DNA of 64,000 bases, from NCBI GenBank assembly GCA_963971575.1, contig OZ020611.1, positions 2,542,001 to 2,606,000 of the forward strand, given 5' to 3'. The notes beneath the pieces are model-generated. The model was not told the DNA's origin and did no database searches. It worked only from the letters and a program-made list of their open reading frames with translations. The stretch comes from Liopterus haemorrhoidalis (taxonomy: Eukaryota > Arthropoda > Insecta > Coleoptera > Dytiscidae). Both the position numbers and the translations under genes were made by a program. Below, piece after piece: positions 10,807 through 23,298 of this stretch; position 1 is the first letter of the stretch; every line of letters starts with the position of its first letter.

Positions 10807-11799
10807 TTCTCGACACTGCCCTTTACATTTTTTTTTTTTTTTTGTCGATCAATATTTATGTCCACACATATAAGTAATCTACATTTGTCATAAAAGTGTA
10901 ACATTTGAAGTTACAAACTAGATATTTTAATCTCTTCCTTTAAATTCATTTTTAAGACTTCTCTATTATATTCTTGTCAGCATGGAGAAAAAAACTTTAA
11001 CGACAGTATAAAGTCTAAGCTTGAACGTAAAGTTGTCGTACATGTTGTGACAATAAAAGCAGACAATAAAAATTCAATGTGCATTTCCATCCATTTTCCA
11101 GGGTGGAAAAATGCAGCTCCGAGCTTCGAGCAAACCGTATACTAGAAAGAACAATAAAACTTGGTTCGCTCCACAAAGCGAATAAATTGTAACAAAATGT
11201 CTGTCTTCGCTAGAACACGCTTATACACCAGCTTGCATATGCTCTGATTGTTTAAGCTTTCGACGAACGACTCGGCTGTTTTCTAACACCCTCTCTCTTA
11301 GACGGCCTCTGCCATTTTATCTTAGGGAGTTTGTTAATTTCTGACTCACAAAAAAAATCTTCTTCTTACGGCTAAGAATTTCGTCCTGTTGGCTTTTATT
11401 TGGTGGATTAGGAAAACAGATTTTGTGACCATCTCTTGCTTAGTCATATCGGGGGTCTTAATAATAATAATATTTAATCATAATAATAATATGTATTTGT
11501 GTTTGAAATTTTTTACATTTTTACACACGTCAACATAAGTATAACTAGGGGCCTCAGCCCGGTTACGCCGAGCTTCTCCGCCTATGTTGACAAAACTCGT
11601 CACTGCGCGACTCGTTTTAATATGATAAGGCATTTTGCCGCACTTGTCGATTATATATTTGCCTGTCACGTGATTATGGAAGTGACGCACCTTGGGCGCG
11701 CCCGCGGAACTTCCACGAAACGTCAGCAAAAATTATTATTATTATTATCATTAGCCTATAACAAACAGGAAGTTCTGAGCAATTTAACGTTGAAATAAT
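10807..11799. other. mixed low-complexity stretch
   Basis: It contains a poly-T run near 10825, ATA/ATT microsatellites near 11460-11490 and 11735-11750, and a GC-richer piece at 11545-11720. The piece may be the inside of the hAT remnant ending at 11857. No gene is supported. Confidence 0.3.
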
Positions 11800-11857
11800 T
11801 TTTCAAATTGATGGAACCCCGGTGAGAGTTTCGTGGCACCCCGGTTGAGAAACACTG
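11800..11857. mobile_element. hAT right-end remnant
   Basis: The sequence ends GGTTGAGAAACACTG. Its reverse complement, CAGTGTTTCTCAACC, is a common hAT terminus. The partner left end and target duplication were not found. Confidence 0.55.
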
Positions 11858-13032
11858 ATATAGCAAATAACACTCGGGAAGTTCTAATCTATACATACAA
11901 TGTTCAAAGGATTATCCAAATTGGTTAATTAATTAACGTTTGTACTATTTAAAAGTAACAATAATATTTTATTTCACTATAAAGAATACATGGATTCTGA
12001 ATAAAATAGAGAAAAATTAATAAAATAGTTAAATATTATTGCATAGGATTCACTATTAATTATGTCATTTGGAAATTTAGAAAAACTTTTGAGTAACACT
12101 TATAGATGTGAAATTTGCAGATTTTCGTTGTAATAATATATTCCTTGTAGTAATATTTTACGTTATTAAATTTAGTATTTTGTTTAACTATTTAAAAAGG
12201 TATTTATAATTTTAAGTTTTTTTGTAAATATATTATAGTCGTTTTTAATTTATATAATCACTAAAATTTCACCTATACTTGTTATAATTGAGTAATACGA
12301 AGGAATTGCCTCCTAAATTTGAACTGCGGTAGTTGTTTCGTTGTTCGAGAGAGGCGCTGATGAATACTTTTATCATAATTTTTTTGTCATACGTCTTAAA
12401 ATTAGCATTTTTACTGCAAAAAAAAAACAGCGGGAGAACTTCATGATGTTAAAAAAACACTTTCATCCTATAATAATCACTTATATAAAGATATAATATA
12501 TTAAAATGACATCTGGGTATTTAATACTTCAAGATTTAACACAATTAAAATTACGCGATTACTAAACATCGAATGTTATTCGGTCTTATCTATCCTTCTA
12601 ATACATTGTATTTTATACTTTCGTTAATATAGTTAGTAAAATAGTTAGTAACATACAGTTTCCAGAATTAAAATAACAAAACTGCTTAACAGATCTATCC
12701 TCACCCTGAAAACTTATTTGAATGTATTCTACAGATAGGTTTAACATTTAAAACGTTCGAACGACCCTTAAAATATATTTTGATAACTCAAAACTGATTC
12801 TTACTTTCTTAATTCTTACTTTCTTTTCCGTTTAATAGCATTTTTAACTGAAGACAATTTTATGGTCAGCAAAAATTTTCAAAATTTATGAAAATGTGTT
12901 AATACCTTAAAAAACTGCATTATCTTTATCTACTCTTATGTATTTTTTACACATTTCATCAATTTTGTTAATAAAATACCTTCAACTATAGGTTTTTCAA
13001 TTCAGTTTTGGTCTGAAATCGTCGCCTAAATA
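11858..13032. other. unassigned AT-rich stretch
   Basis: Nothing recognisable on either strand. Confidence 0.3.
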
Positions 13033-13343
13033 CGAGCCCTGTCCACTTTCAGTTGGCCCAGCTATGAAATTTTCAGTTTCTTTAGAAATTATTAAATAAT
13101 AAGTAAAAGTAAATGCTGCTTTGTACATTTTTTGACAATATAATCATATTAGAAGCAAAGGGGTCTAAATTTATTCCGTAATATTTAATTTGTGATTATA
13201 AAAATAATATTCGTAAAACAAACGTATTTTTTGAGTTCATGTATTCTTGTACTGTATTAAAAATAACTGGGTTTTTGCAGTAGCTATGCGTAGTAGGCGT
13301 TGGAAAACAAAGTTTGTTTATTGACTGTGATGTATATATGGCC

Positions 13344-13461
13344 GGTTGCTAAAGTAAGAGTTATCCCTAACTCGAGTTAAAATCATTTGTTTTTGTATGC
13401 TACAACATACAAAAACAAATGATTTTAACTCGAGTTAGAGAAAACTCTTACTTTAGCAACC
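13344..13461. mobile_element. hairpin MITE inside the Tc1 leader
   Basis: Two arms of about 56 bp (13344-13399 and 13406-13461) are inverted copies around a 6-base loop. Both contain GGTTGCTAAAGTAAGAG and CTAACTCGAGTTAAAATC, with only a few mismatches. It sits between the left TIR and the transposase start of the Tc1 element. No target duplication is obvious. Confidence 0.75.
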
Positions 13462-13497
13462 CGACATAAAAGTATTAAGTTTAAATGATTTTAAAAC

Positions 13498-14592
13498 ATG
13501 GGCAGAGGCAAAGCTATTGATGAAAAAATTCGGTTAATCATTGTGAACTTAGCAAAAACAGGAAAAACCAATTCCGAAATCGGAAAATTATTAGGTTTGT
13601 CAAGATACAGTATTAGAAATATTGCAAAATTGTACAAAACAAGTGGTTCAGTTGCCTCAAAGCCCCAGTACGTGAAGAAAACTACACTCACGGACAATGA
13701 CAAACGTGCATTGAAAAGAATTATTAAGGATAACAGACGTGCTAACTACAGTCAATTGAGTGTACTGTGGAGCGATGTTGTTGGAAGACGTGTTTCAAGG
13801 TCTACATGTCATAAGGAAGCTAAAAAATTAGTATTTGGAACCTATAAGGTAATATTTTTTTAATCGGACTCTTAAATGTATATTTACAGAAATTTATAAA
13901 ACTTTCTTAGGCCAAGTAAAAACCATTGTTGACGTCTAAGCAAATGAAAAACAGGTTGAAATGGGCAAGAGAACATAAAATATGGAATTGTGAAAAGTGG
14001 AACAGCGTGCAATGGAGCGATGAGTCTAGGTTTGAAGTCGATGAGTCTGTGTAGGGCACAACCGGAGCAGAGTTGTTCGTCAGAAACATGAAGCATATCA
14101 TCCCGATTGCTTAAAAAGGAAGGTGAAATTTCCAGCATCTGTCATGGTGTGGGGTTCAATGTCTGCAAGAGGTGTAGGAAAACTTCATTTATCGATGGCA
14201 TTGTTAACACAGCCAAATATTTAAGTATTTTAGAGGAGTCTCTGTTGCCAACTATGGAACATGCATTAATCTCTGGGGAGGATTTTATTTTTCAACAAGA
14301 TGGAGCCGCTTGCCATACGTCAAAAAAATCTTTGAAATGATTCCGTGATCATTCTATTCCATTTTTAGAGTGGGTTTCAAGTAGCCCAGACTTATCCCCC
14401 ATCGAGACACTTTGGCACGAAATGAAAAAACGATTGCGTATAATACCGGCTAGAACAATTCCAGAATTAAGACTAAAGCTTCAAGAAATATGGGATAATT
14501 TTACTCTTCGACAATGCCAAGACCTTGTAGATACTATGCCTAGAAGAATTAATGCCGTTATAAAAATTAAAGGTGACGTTACCCAGTGGTAA
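13498..14592 (+). pseudogene. Tc1 transposase (DD34E), disrupted
   Basis: It starts with ATG at 13498 (MGRGKAIDEKIRLIIVNLAK) and reads through a paired-like helix-turn-helix (TNSEIGKLLGLSRYSIRNIA). A 62-bp segment with GT...AG ends (13849-13910) separates this from TSKQMKNRLKWAREHKIWN. Then come WSDESRFEV (first Asp), FQQDGAACHTSKKS (second Asp) and SSPDLSPIETLWHEMKK (Glu), with 34 residues between the second Asp and Glu. It ends at TAA 14590-14592. A TAA just after the 62-bp segment, a TGA at 14338-14340 where Trp is expected, and at least two frameshifts make it a pseudogene. The 62-bp segment is either a small intron or an insertion that mimics one. Confidence 0.9.
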
Positions 14593-14813
14593 CTTCTGAA
14601 ATAGGTTTCCAAGTTAATGACTTTGCAATGGAAATATTATTTTTTTCTTATTAATTTACTTTAATAGTTGTAAATATTAATCGTAAATCTCTAAAATGTT
14701 TAATTGAAAATAAAATATTACCTAGATTTCATTAGCTATTCGCATTCTGTTAATTGAACACCAATAAGTAAAAATTTCGTAGCTGGGCCAACTGATAATG
14801 GACAGGGCTCGTA

Positions 14814-15617
14814 GTACAATGATTTTTTGAACCAGGGGAGATGTGTCACTTTCAAAAAAAAAAAAAAAAAACAATGGTAAACTATGAAGCCAATATCAAA
14901 TAATAAGCTGTTAAAGTTGGCAATATTATTAACTACAAATTTTATCCTTGACGACCTGATGTAATATTATTTTAGTGAATATTTTTATGTTACTAGATCT
15001 TTTCATAAGTTTTCATCTGTGTATAAAATAATCTTAATATCGTAACCCAAAAAAAGTTTTGGTGATGTAAGCTTGGTTGTTGTAGCCCCTTGACAAAATA
15101 GTATGTTGGGGCCGTAGCCTCCTGGGGCACCGCAGCCCGCTTGAAGGATTGACTCGGTAATTGGAGTGGAAGTGTTTCCGTCTGAGCCAGGAACAGTCAG
15201 GAGTCAGGAATGAGGAGAGAGCGGCAGAGGCAGAGCCAGGACAGGCCGGGCCGGCTGCAGTGTACAGGGCGCAGGGCCTACTCGCCGCGGGGGGAGAGGG
15301 TCCGCCAGCCGTACGCGCTTCTTCCGTCAATATCACCCTCGACAAAGGAACACTTGACTCATCGCTTCTATTAACTACGCTTTTTAAATCTATACCATTT
15401 TGGAGTTACTACAAGTCTTGTTGCATCTCTTATTCAAGTGTTTTCACATTTGCTTTCACGGCCAAATCAGAGAAACAAATGAAGGACTCAACGGAAAAGT
15501 AGTACTAATAAGATTTTCATACTAGAACCTAAAACAATTAAAGTTCTCTAAATACTTTCTCATACCTAGAATGTGGGAAAATATTCACTTGCATATTCTA
15601 CAACATGATATGCTTTT
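14814..15617. other. unassigned stretch with a GC-rich island
   Basis: Bases about 15105-15330 are strongly GC-rich in an AT-rich setting and stay open on both strands for about 100 codons. That is what base composition alone predicts. No domain or splice structure decides for a gene. It could be a CpG-rich regulatory region, an exon of an unrecognised gene or an old repeat. Confidence 0.3.
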
Positions 15618-15935
15618 CAGGGTTTTGTAGGTATGACCAAAAAACCCTTATACCGTCATTTTATCGTATGTCTGTCTGTCTGTCGGTTCGGTAAAAATTG
15701 TAGCCAAACGGCTAAACTTAAAGAGTTGAAATATGGCATGCTTATACAACTTTTTGACCCGCACATAGGAAAAATATTTAAACATCTAAAAATATATCCC
15801 CCTAAAAATATAAACAAATATATGTATGCTCATCGAAAAAAAATAATATTGGAATATCCGTGGAACGTTTTCAGGAGTTTCGCAATTTTAATTAAATGGT
15901 TTTATTCTGTTTTTTTGCCCTTTGGTTGGATATGA
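15618..15935 (+). mobile_element. repeat family A, 3'-truncated copy
   Basis: It begins CAGGGTTTTGTAGGTATGACC, followed by CTTATACCGTCAT, a GTCT tract, and the conserved segment containing AATTGTAGCCAAACGGCTAA and GGCATGCTTATACAA. It stops matching other copies near 15935. Confidence 0.75.
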
Positions 15936-16158
15936 TGATTTTGGTAAATTTTGGAAATTGAATAAGTTTAAATATGAGGGTGCTACAAAATTTTTAATCA
16001 CCATTTTCGTCATCAGTAGGTCATATTTATTCAAAAACAGCTAAATTTGCTTATCGACAAAAAGTTCAAATTTGTTGAGTATATAAAAATATTATTTTTG
16101 ATAGCATCAAAAATAATGTGCACCCAGCATTAAAGCCCAACATTAAAATACACGTTTT

Positions 16159-17610
16159 TAGGGTTTTGTAGGTATGACCAAAAAACCCTTATACCGTCAT
16201 TTTGTCGTCTGTCTGTCTGTCTGTCTGTCTGTTCGGTAAAAATTGTAGCCAAACGGCTAAACCTAGAGAGTTGAAATTTGGCATGCTTATACAATTCTTT
16301 GACCCGCACATAAGAAAAATACTAAAACATCTAAAAAACATATCCCCCTAAAAATATAAACAAATATATGCTCATCGAAAAAAAAAAAATATTTTTTTAC
16401 ATTTCTGTGTAGGGTATCAAATGAATGCCCTTGGTACGTGGATTAACGATCAAAATTTTGTTTTTGCAAAATAAATTATTTTGAGCGATTTTTGCCAAAA
16501 TTGTGCAAAAAAAAATTGTCCCACACCCTGTAGCCTAGATGGTTTAAACTAAAAATCTGAAAAAATTCTAAGTAATGTATATTGGTGTGAACCGAAATAG
16601 TATAACAGGAATTTTTGATCAGATTATGTTTTTGGAAAATAACGCATTTTTTGTGGTTTTTGGTTCACAAAGTACAAAAGTTATACCAATGTAAGACACT
16701 CACATGCATGGCGTGCGATGGCGACATGCGTTAGGGCACTCTTAAACTAGCTGGAAAACAAAGGGTTTCGAGTTCGAGTACGGAGTGAATTTTATTTTTT
16801 CTGTTTTTTTTTTTTGCATTTTTATTATGTTGAAATTATTTTGTCAAAATTCTAGTTATATTTTGACAAATGTTGTATTTAATTTTTAAGAGCGTAAATT
16901 TAATAACCAGTCTTATTATATGATTAACAGACGATAAATTATTTTTAAAATATCGTTCATTTTGCCGTGATTACTACAAAGTAATGTACATTGGTGTGAG
17001 CCGGAATAGTACAACAGGAATTTTTGATCAGATTATGTTTTCGGAAAATAACACATTTTTTGTGTTTTTAACTAAAATACATGTGTTAAATACTTAATTC
17101 GCTATGTAACACAGTAGATAAGTAAGCGCTCGTAGCGAAGTGCGTTTCGTCGTTGCTTTGTAATTTGTAAACTAGAGTTCAATTCCCGTCAATTTTAATT
17201 TTCCTGTTTTTTTTGCATTTTTATTTTGTTTAAATTATCTATTTTGTCAAAATTCTAGTTATATTTTGGCAAATGTTGCATTTAATTATTAAAAGCGTAA
17301 ATTTAATAACCAGTGAGAAGTGTTGAAATTATAATTTAATTCTATGACTTAAATCAACCAATGACTTAAATCAACCAATGGAAGCCATAGGCACAATTTT
17401 CAAAATCTTAATGAACCTAGCTATATAAAAAAAAAAAAATAATAATGCACATATTTAGAAACCTAAATAATGGTATTAGGCGTTCGAATTAAAATTAATA
17501 AAAAAAAATTTTCACACAAAATTTGTTTTGGCATCCCAAATAATCATCATTCACTTACTAAATACCTGCGAAATCCTGAGATGTGTGAAAATTCACACTT
17601 TACATCAATT
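16159..17610 (+). mobile_element. repeat family A, long copy with internal duplication
   Basis: The 5' end is TAGGGTTTTGTAGGTATGACC. The 3' end carries the inverse (TACCTGCGAAATCCTGA) and a terminal hairpin, GTGTGAAAATTCACAC. A (GTCT)n tract sits about 50 bp from the 5' end. A segment containing TTTTTGATCAGATTATG occurs twice about 420 bp apart (near 16610 and 17025), each followed by a tRNA-like stretch (about 16705-16785 and 17110-17195; the second contains GAGTTCAATTCCCG). The copy therefore arose by internal tandem duplication. There is no protein-coding capacity. Confidence 0.75.
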
Positions 17611-18740
17611 TTTTTTTATTGTGCGGAAAACAAATTGGTTTTCTAAAAATGTTGAAATTAATATACTACTGATATCCTGGATTATAAAGAGGTTTCATCA
17701 TTAAAAGCAGGTAGCTTTAATCTCCTTCTACCACTGTTACAAAAAAGCCTCGACACCGATTATTCAGAGTAAAAATGTACTTATATTTAAATATTAAAAT
17801 TAACGATTACTATTTATAACTAAATATGGTTTTACAACTACGGGTCAATTATAAACGAATTATAAATTAAATTAACTTTGGTAATTCCCAAGGAAAGAGA
17901 GAAAGAGAGAGAGAGGGGGAGAGAGAGTTTATATTTGTTGACAAAAATATAGTTTGTAATATTATCAGTGACTGAGAGCTGTGAATATGGATAAAAAAAT
18001 AATAAATTTGCTATTTTTTTGGGAATTTTGTTGATTTATCTTATTGATAGAATAACCTTGTTATCTCTGTTTATATTTATGATATAACCAACCGAGTCTG
18101 GTATATAAAATTGCCAAATTTATTCAATCAATTTACTAGTTTAATCAAAACTACAAAAAATATGACGGGAAATAAAAATTGTTATCAAAAAATTTGATTC
18201 ATTGAAATTACTATTTTTTAATCAAATGTTTCATTTTTGCATTGACGATATTTTAATGATTTTTTTTTTCGGACAATGGAAACTTTCTCTCTCTCTCACT
18301 CACTCACTCTCTCTCTCTTTTTATCTCTTGGAATGCACTGGCAGTCGATTTTACTCAGTAATACAAATTTTTCCGTCTTGATGGTGTGAAGGAGTTATCG
18401 AGGTTTTTACATTATCTGTATTATGAAATTAGAGTGTAAAGGAGATCTTTTCAATTAAGTGCGCATTTTCTCACGAAGCGTTAACCGAGTACCGAAAATA
18501 GTAACATGAGAAAACCAATACACACGTATTGTATACAACCTTTTTTCTAACACCGAAAATCTTAATGAAAAATGAAAATAATTGGGTAAAAATTAATGAC
18601 ATTCCATCATTTTGGCAGCCAATGACCGTATGTATGAGGTAAAATTAACAAATAATTTTTTACTTCACATATTATAGCCCTTTTTTGTGAAAAATGGAAT
18701 TATTTATTTACTTTACCTCATTTTAAACTTGTGGGGTGGC
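17611..18740. other. unassigned stretch with GA and CT tracts
   Basis: A GAGA-rich tract at about 17893-17930 and a CTCT/CACT tract at about 18286-18322 are simple repeats on opposite strands. They could pair in single-stranded form. No gene was recognised. Confidence 0.4.
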
Positions 18741-20480
18741 CTCCTTATATATAAAAGAAACTAACAGTATACCCGCTTCGCTACCGAAAAAATTATCGTA
18801 GCCGGCTTAGACCGGACCCATGGCAGAATCGGTTTAAAATTGGCTTGGTGCGAATTGTTTTTGGAAGATTCAAATATATTTGTTTTAATCTACTATTGTA
18901 TTGATATGTGCTTCTTACACAAATAATGTAAGTAAGGGCTTCTTTGTAAACATTGCTAGTACAGTCACCTGGTAACAACACGTATAAGTGTCCCGTTGTG
19001 CTAACCTAGGAAAATGCCACAAACAGTTGCCCATGTGAGAATCACTCATCGCCCAAGGCGGCACTAATCACGTGAAGCATTTTATCTTGTACCTTATGAA
19101 GTTATTTGTTATGAAATTTATTATAATTATTCCGTGATTACTTCTGATCTATAAATCGTACCTATATAGGTCAGAACACTTTTTTACCGTTAATAAATGC
19201 TCTTGCCATTGAAGAAAGTTTTATTCGTATAGTTTTAGGGGCTACGAAAACGTTCAACAGCAAATTTAATGTTATAATTGTCGTCGAAAAATTAAAATAA
19301 AAAATCTGGGATATATATCCTCGGGAACATTTTTGTAGCAATATTAAACCCTAAAAATCCCTCATTGGGCCTAAGAGATATTGAGGAATCAGTGGAAAAG
19401 CAATTTGGACAATTAAGGGTGAAATTATTTTAAAACAAAAACTTAATAAGTTTCTAAAGATTTTAAAAAGACACTTATATGCCAAAACGGAATGTTATCT
19501 CAATAAACATAGGAAATGCGAAGCGTTCTACAATTGACTCCGAATGTAGATTTAAGGGTTGTTTAGGGCAAAATCCTGAATTTCATTCATAAATATTTGT
19601 AACCTTTACAAGCAAAAACTAAGTCGATTCTTATGGGTTCCAAGATATATTGAGGAATTCTTGAAATCATATTTCACCCCTTTTTACCCCCTTAGGGATC
19701 GAATTTCCAAAAATCTCTTGTTTGGGTGCTTACATCATGGAGAGAATATGCTTTCCGAATTTCATGACTATGTCCAAGGGACGTTTCATAAAATAAAAAA
19801 TAGCAATTTACTCCTTTCGCGGTGCAATTAAAAAAATATTTTAAGAAGATATTTTAAGTTTTTAAGTTAACAGTTTTAATCCCGAAACACTTCCTTAGAA
19901 TGAGAATTTTGAGATGCTATATGGCCTCTGTTCGAATCCTGGTTTTACTCTATTATCATACTAAATTTGGTTAAAATATGTCGAACTGTTTTTAAAAGAT
20001 TATTCAAAAGCAAAAATAAATAAACCAAAATAATAAAGTTCATAAATATCGGCAAAAATAAAAAAAATTATAATATAGATGTTTTCTCGTTCTACATAGA
20101 CTAATCATAGTTTTGCTAAATAACTTTGCTATAATAATAAAGATCAGTGCTGTTTAACGACAATATTTAAGCCGAACATTTCCAGTGCCACCCGAAAAGC
20201 CACTATCTGAATATAGTCATCCAATCAACTATTGAACGAAAATTCCTATCCTCTCACTGCATATTTAATAGATATTCCAATGGTCCAATATAATTAAAAA
20301 CAAAATTATTAATTTCTCGTTTCTGGTGGGACTTTTTTGAGATTTTCGATTTTTTTAGTTATAATGAAGGCATTTCCTACCTGTATGCAAAATTTCAACT
20401 CTGTAGCATATCTGGAAGTGGGTTAGAATTTCCGGACGTACCCACAAATATTCATTTTTATACATATAATAGATGTCATG
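18741..20480. repeat. probable unclassified interspersed repeat
   Basis: The start (TATATAAAAGAAACTAACAG, then GTATACCCGCTTCGCT) and recurring degenerate phrases (GATATTGAGGAATC and ATATATTGAGGAATTC; TTTCATGACTATGTCC) have the look of the long non-coding part of an insect repeat. No transposase, TIR or target duplication was found, so the class is open. Confidence 0.35.
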
Positions 20481-20829
20481 GTTGACTGATTAATTTTGAA
20501 TATGATCTTAATGTACGAATGAAGTATATTTGTACTTAATCTTTACATCCCACAAACTCAAGGTCTGCCACATAATTAATTCATAATCCGCGAGCGGTTT
20601 CAGATATGATCCCTTAGGTTCTTCTAGCTGGTTGTAATAATTTTTAGGATAGATTTAAGGGATTTTCAATTAAAATCAGCTTTTTAACTAACCTACTTTA
20701 ACAACAATACGGGTTTAATATTAGCACTATGACTTACAATTAACAATGGTAGCTAAATTCACAACAGACACACATTTACAAACACCTGAGAGGATGTTTT
20801 CACGTGAAACACTGGTCAAAAAAAAATTA

Positions 20830-20930
20830 GCTCGTTGATAATAATAATGATAATAATAATTTGCCTAAAACTATCCCAATCTCTGGACAAAGGCCTCCTC
20901 CTTGTCCTGCCATTGTATTCTGCCTTGAGG
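20830..20930 (-). pseudogene. possible LINE 3' end
   Basis: On the minus strand a short frame reads IQWQDKEEAFVQRLG followed by stop and then a run of ATT/ATA units. This is the layout of a LINE ORF2 C-terminus with a microsatellite tail. It is too short to be sure. Confidence 0.3.
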
Positions 20931-21589
20931 GATCCTGGATCAGGAAGCACCGGTTGGTTTAATGATGTTCATAAATCCTCTTTATTGTTTATTTACGTTG
21001 TTTATTTAAATAGATGACAAATGCAATGCAGTACATGCGTCGACAAGAAAAAAGGCAATGTCCGTATTGCGACGTAATTCGTTTAGCGATAATGGTTTGA
21101 ACCTAATATTTCGTAATAATGAGGTACGCTGTAATGTGGTACCGATTTCTTAATAATTTAAATTAATATCTTAAATAAAATAAAAGATATTTTAGAAATT
21201 CAGTGACGCAGGTCGAGGAAGGAATGAAGGAAGGAAGGAGAAGAGGTGAAGAGGTGGTGTGTTGAACAGTATGTCCGTAAGTTAAAGAAAGACGCCAGCA
21301 ATATTGTTGTCTTATTTCCCCTTTCTTCTTGAATGGGTCTAGTAACTGGATTATTCACAATAAACTTTCCGTGTCGGTATTAAATTATTTAATTTCGGGA
21401 GCTCGCTCTATGGGCAGAGGGTGAGAGGGAGGGTAGGTATAAGGCCGAGGTGTAACCTTGTTAGCGCGGAACAACTGAGTTATGGCCTTATAATGCCGCG
21501 AATGAGAAAAAGAAGGCAGAAGCTTGGAGCCGACGGTGAGGTTATCCTGCCAGTCGACGTTCAGCGGGCGGTCAGACATGGACAACACT
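20931..21589. other. unassigned stretch
   Basis: No gene or repeat with clear ends. A short GA-rich run lies near 21210-21260. Confidence 0.3.
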
Positions 21590-22285
21590 GTCCATCATTT
21601 AAATCTAGTGATTTTTTAATTGAACTGTTGGGACAATTGTATATTTAACAATATGGTGGTGGAATTACGCGCCAAATTCAAACTTAACTTTGAATGGTGA
21701 TATGGTTTTCTAAGTTTTTGTGAAGGACAAACTGTCTGTTACAACTTGGTGCTTTATTAATTGAACAGTTTGGACAATTGGTGCTTGTGAATTAAGCAAT
21801 ATGGTGGTGGAAATACGCGCCAAATTCAAACTAAACTTTGAATAGTGATATGGTTTTCTAAGTTTTTGTGAAGTACAAACTGTTTGTTACAACTTGGTGC
21901 TTTTTTAATTGAACAGTTTGGACAGTTGGTGCTTGTGAATTAAGCAATATAGTGGTGAAATTACGCGCCAAATTCCAACTAAACTTTGAATGGTGATATG
22001 GTTTTCTAAGTTTTTAAAAGACAAATTGGCTATTAAAATTTGGTGCTTTTTTAATTGAACAGTTTGGACAATTGGTGCTTGTGAATTAAGCAATAAAGTA
22101 GTGGAAATACGTGCCAAATAATATATATAATAATAAGTAAATATTATGGTGCGATTATGGTCCAACATGTAAATCTTACAGAATTTAAGGCTAAATGAAT
22201 CTTTAACTTCGACTGTTAAATTATTTAAAATTTTGCTATTATGGTCAACTAAATTTAAATACTTCAGCTACAGAATTGTGACCTT

Positions 22286-22657
22286 CCCAGCAAACATTTT
22301 TATACGGGCCAGTACTGGTAAAGCACATACTCCCCGGCATTGAAAGTAATGGGCCAGTACCCTGGTGTCCCCGGGGCCGTTACTGGCCCATTGATGTATC
22401 AGTTGCTGGCCCAGCAACGGTAAAGTGCAAAATAATCGCATTAGTTGCAAGATTTATTTCTGATGGTTTTAAGTAAAAAGTATGAGTGAAGAAGAGTGCT
22501 TATAAAATGCTGGTAAAGTACTTCGTATAGGCGGAATGCGAAATACAAATGTGAAGTACATTATTAATACTGGCGTTGCACTTACTTTTGGTGCCAGTAA
22601 TTTACCAGCATAAAAGCAGTTTGCCAGCATTCGGCCGTTAGTTGAATGTTTGCTGGG
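22286..22657. mobile_element. MITE with CCCAGCAAACAT ends, nested in Harbinger
   Basis: Inverted ends CCCAGCAAACAT (22286-22297) and ATGTTTGCTGGG (to 22657) bound 372 bp. The interior has repeated GGGCCAGTA, TACTGGCCC and TACTGGC words on both strands and no coding region. No clear target duplication is seen. Confidence 0.7.
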
Positions 22658-22964
22658 TTGTTAAAGGCTAATTAAGTAACGTTCAACTGAGCATTGTCTG
22701 TCTCTGTCTGTACGCATTGAATAAACAGAGAAAGTAATAGTAAAGACATGTTAATTTAGTGTTTTTAGTTCTGGCTGTCAGAACATATAACGTGATATAA
22801 CCAAAAACTTAAAATCTTAATTAATTGAAGAAAAAACAAAAAAATACATAGCAAAATGAATTCAAAGTACATGATTTAGTAAACCTTGTTTACAATATTT
22901 ACCCAAAAATAATAAATAGTAAAAGTATAATTTTAAGATAAAAATGTATGTTCATAGGTAATTT

Positions 22965-23298
22965 TCATACAGCATAACACACATGGCTTAAGCGATTCGT
23001 AATGAGCCTGCATACTTGGTTTATAGCTTTGCTTAAACTACTCTGGCTCATGCAATTAAAAATGGAGTTCCCCACAGCTTTTTGATCAGAACCAGTTGCC
23101 AAAAAGTTGATAGTTCCTAACACTTTGAGATGTAGTGGAAGTTCGTCTTGCCTTGCAGGTTGTCCATTATATAGTGGTAGCAAAATTTCGTAGAAAATCA
23201 TTTCTTTTGACAGCCGAAAAAAATTTCTAAAACTCTCAGCCATTTCAAATGCATTTTCTGTGTCTCTTATAAATCTTAGTTCTATGGGAAGATTGTTC
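22965..23298 (-). pseudogene. Harbinger transposase (HARBI1-like nuclease) exon
   Basis: The minus-strand frame begins after a good acceptor (ATTTTTAG at about 23299-23306) with NNLPIELRFIRDTENAFEMA, then FRLSKEMIFYEIL, LKVLGTINFLATGSDQKAVG and MSQSSLSKAINQVCR. Those phrases match the N-terminal helical part of HARBI1-like proteins, ahead of the DDE core. The reading frame closes at 22965. A GTATGA just before it could serve as a donor. The catalytic exons were not found inside the element, so it is probably internally deleted. Confidence 0.75.

Larger units (their letters stand above)
13033..14811 (+). mobile_element. Tc1-like element
   Basis: The ends CGAGCCCTGTCCACTTTCAG (13033 on) and its imperfect inverse ending GGACAGGGCTCG (14811) are flanked by TA (13031-13032 and 14812-14813). 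The 1779-bp span includes a 118-bp hairpin MITE, leaving about 1.66 kb, normal for Tc1. The transposase is on the plus strand. Confidence 0.9.

Noticed and set aside
15034..15502. Overlapping GC-rich open frames on both strands
   Set aside because: Both strands stay open because of GC content. There is no domain, and neither frame has supporting splice sites.
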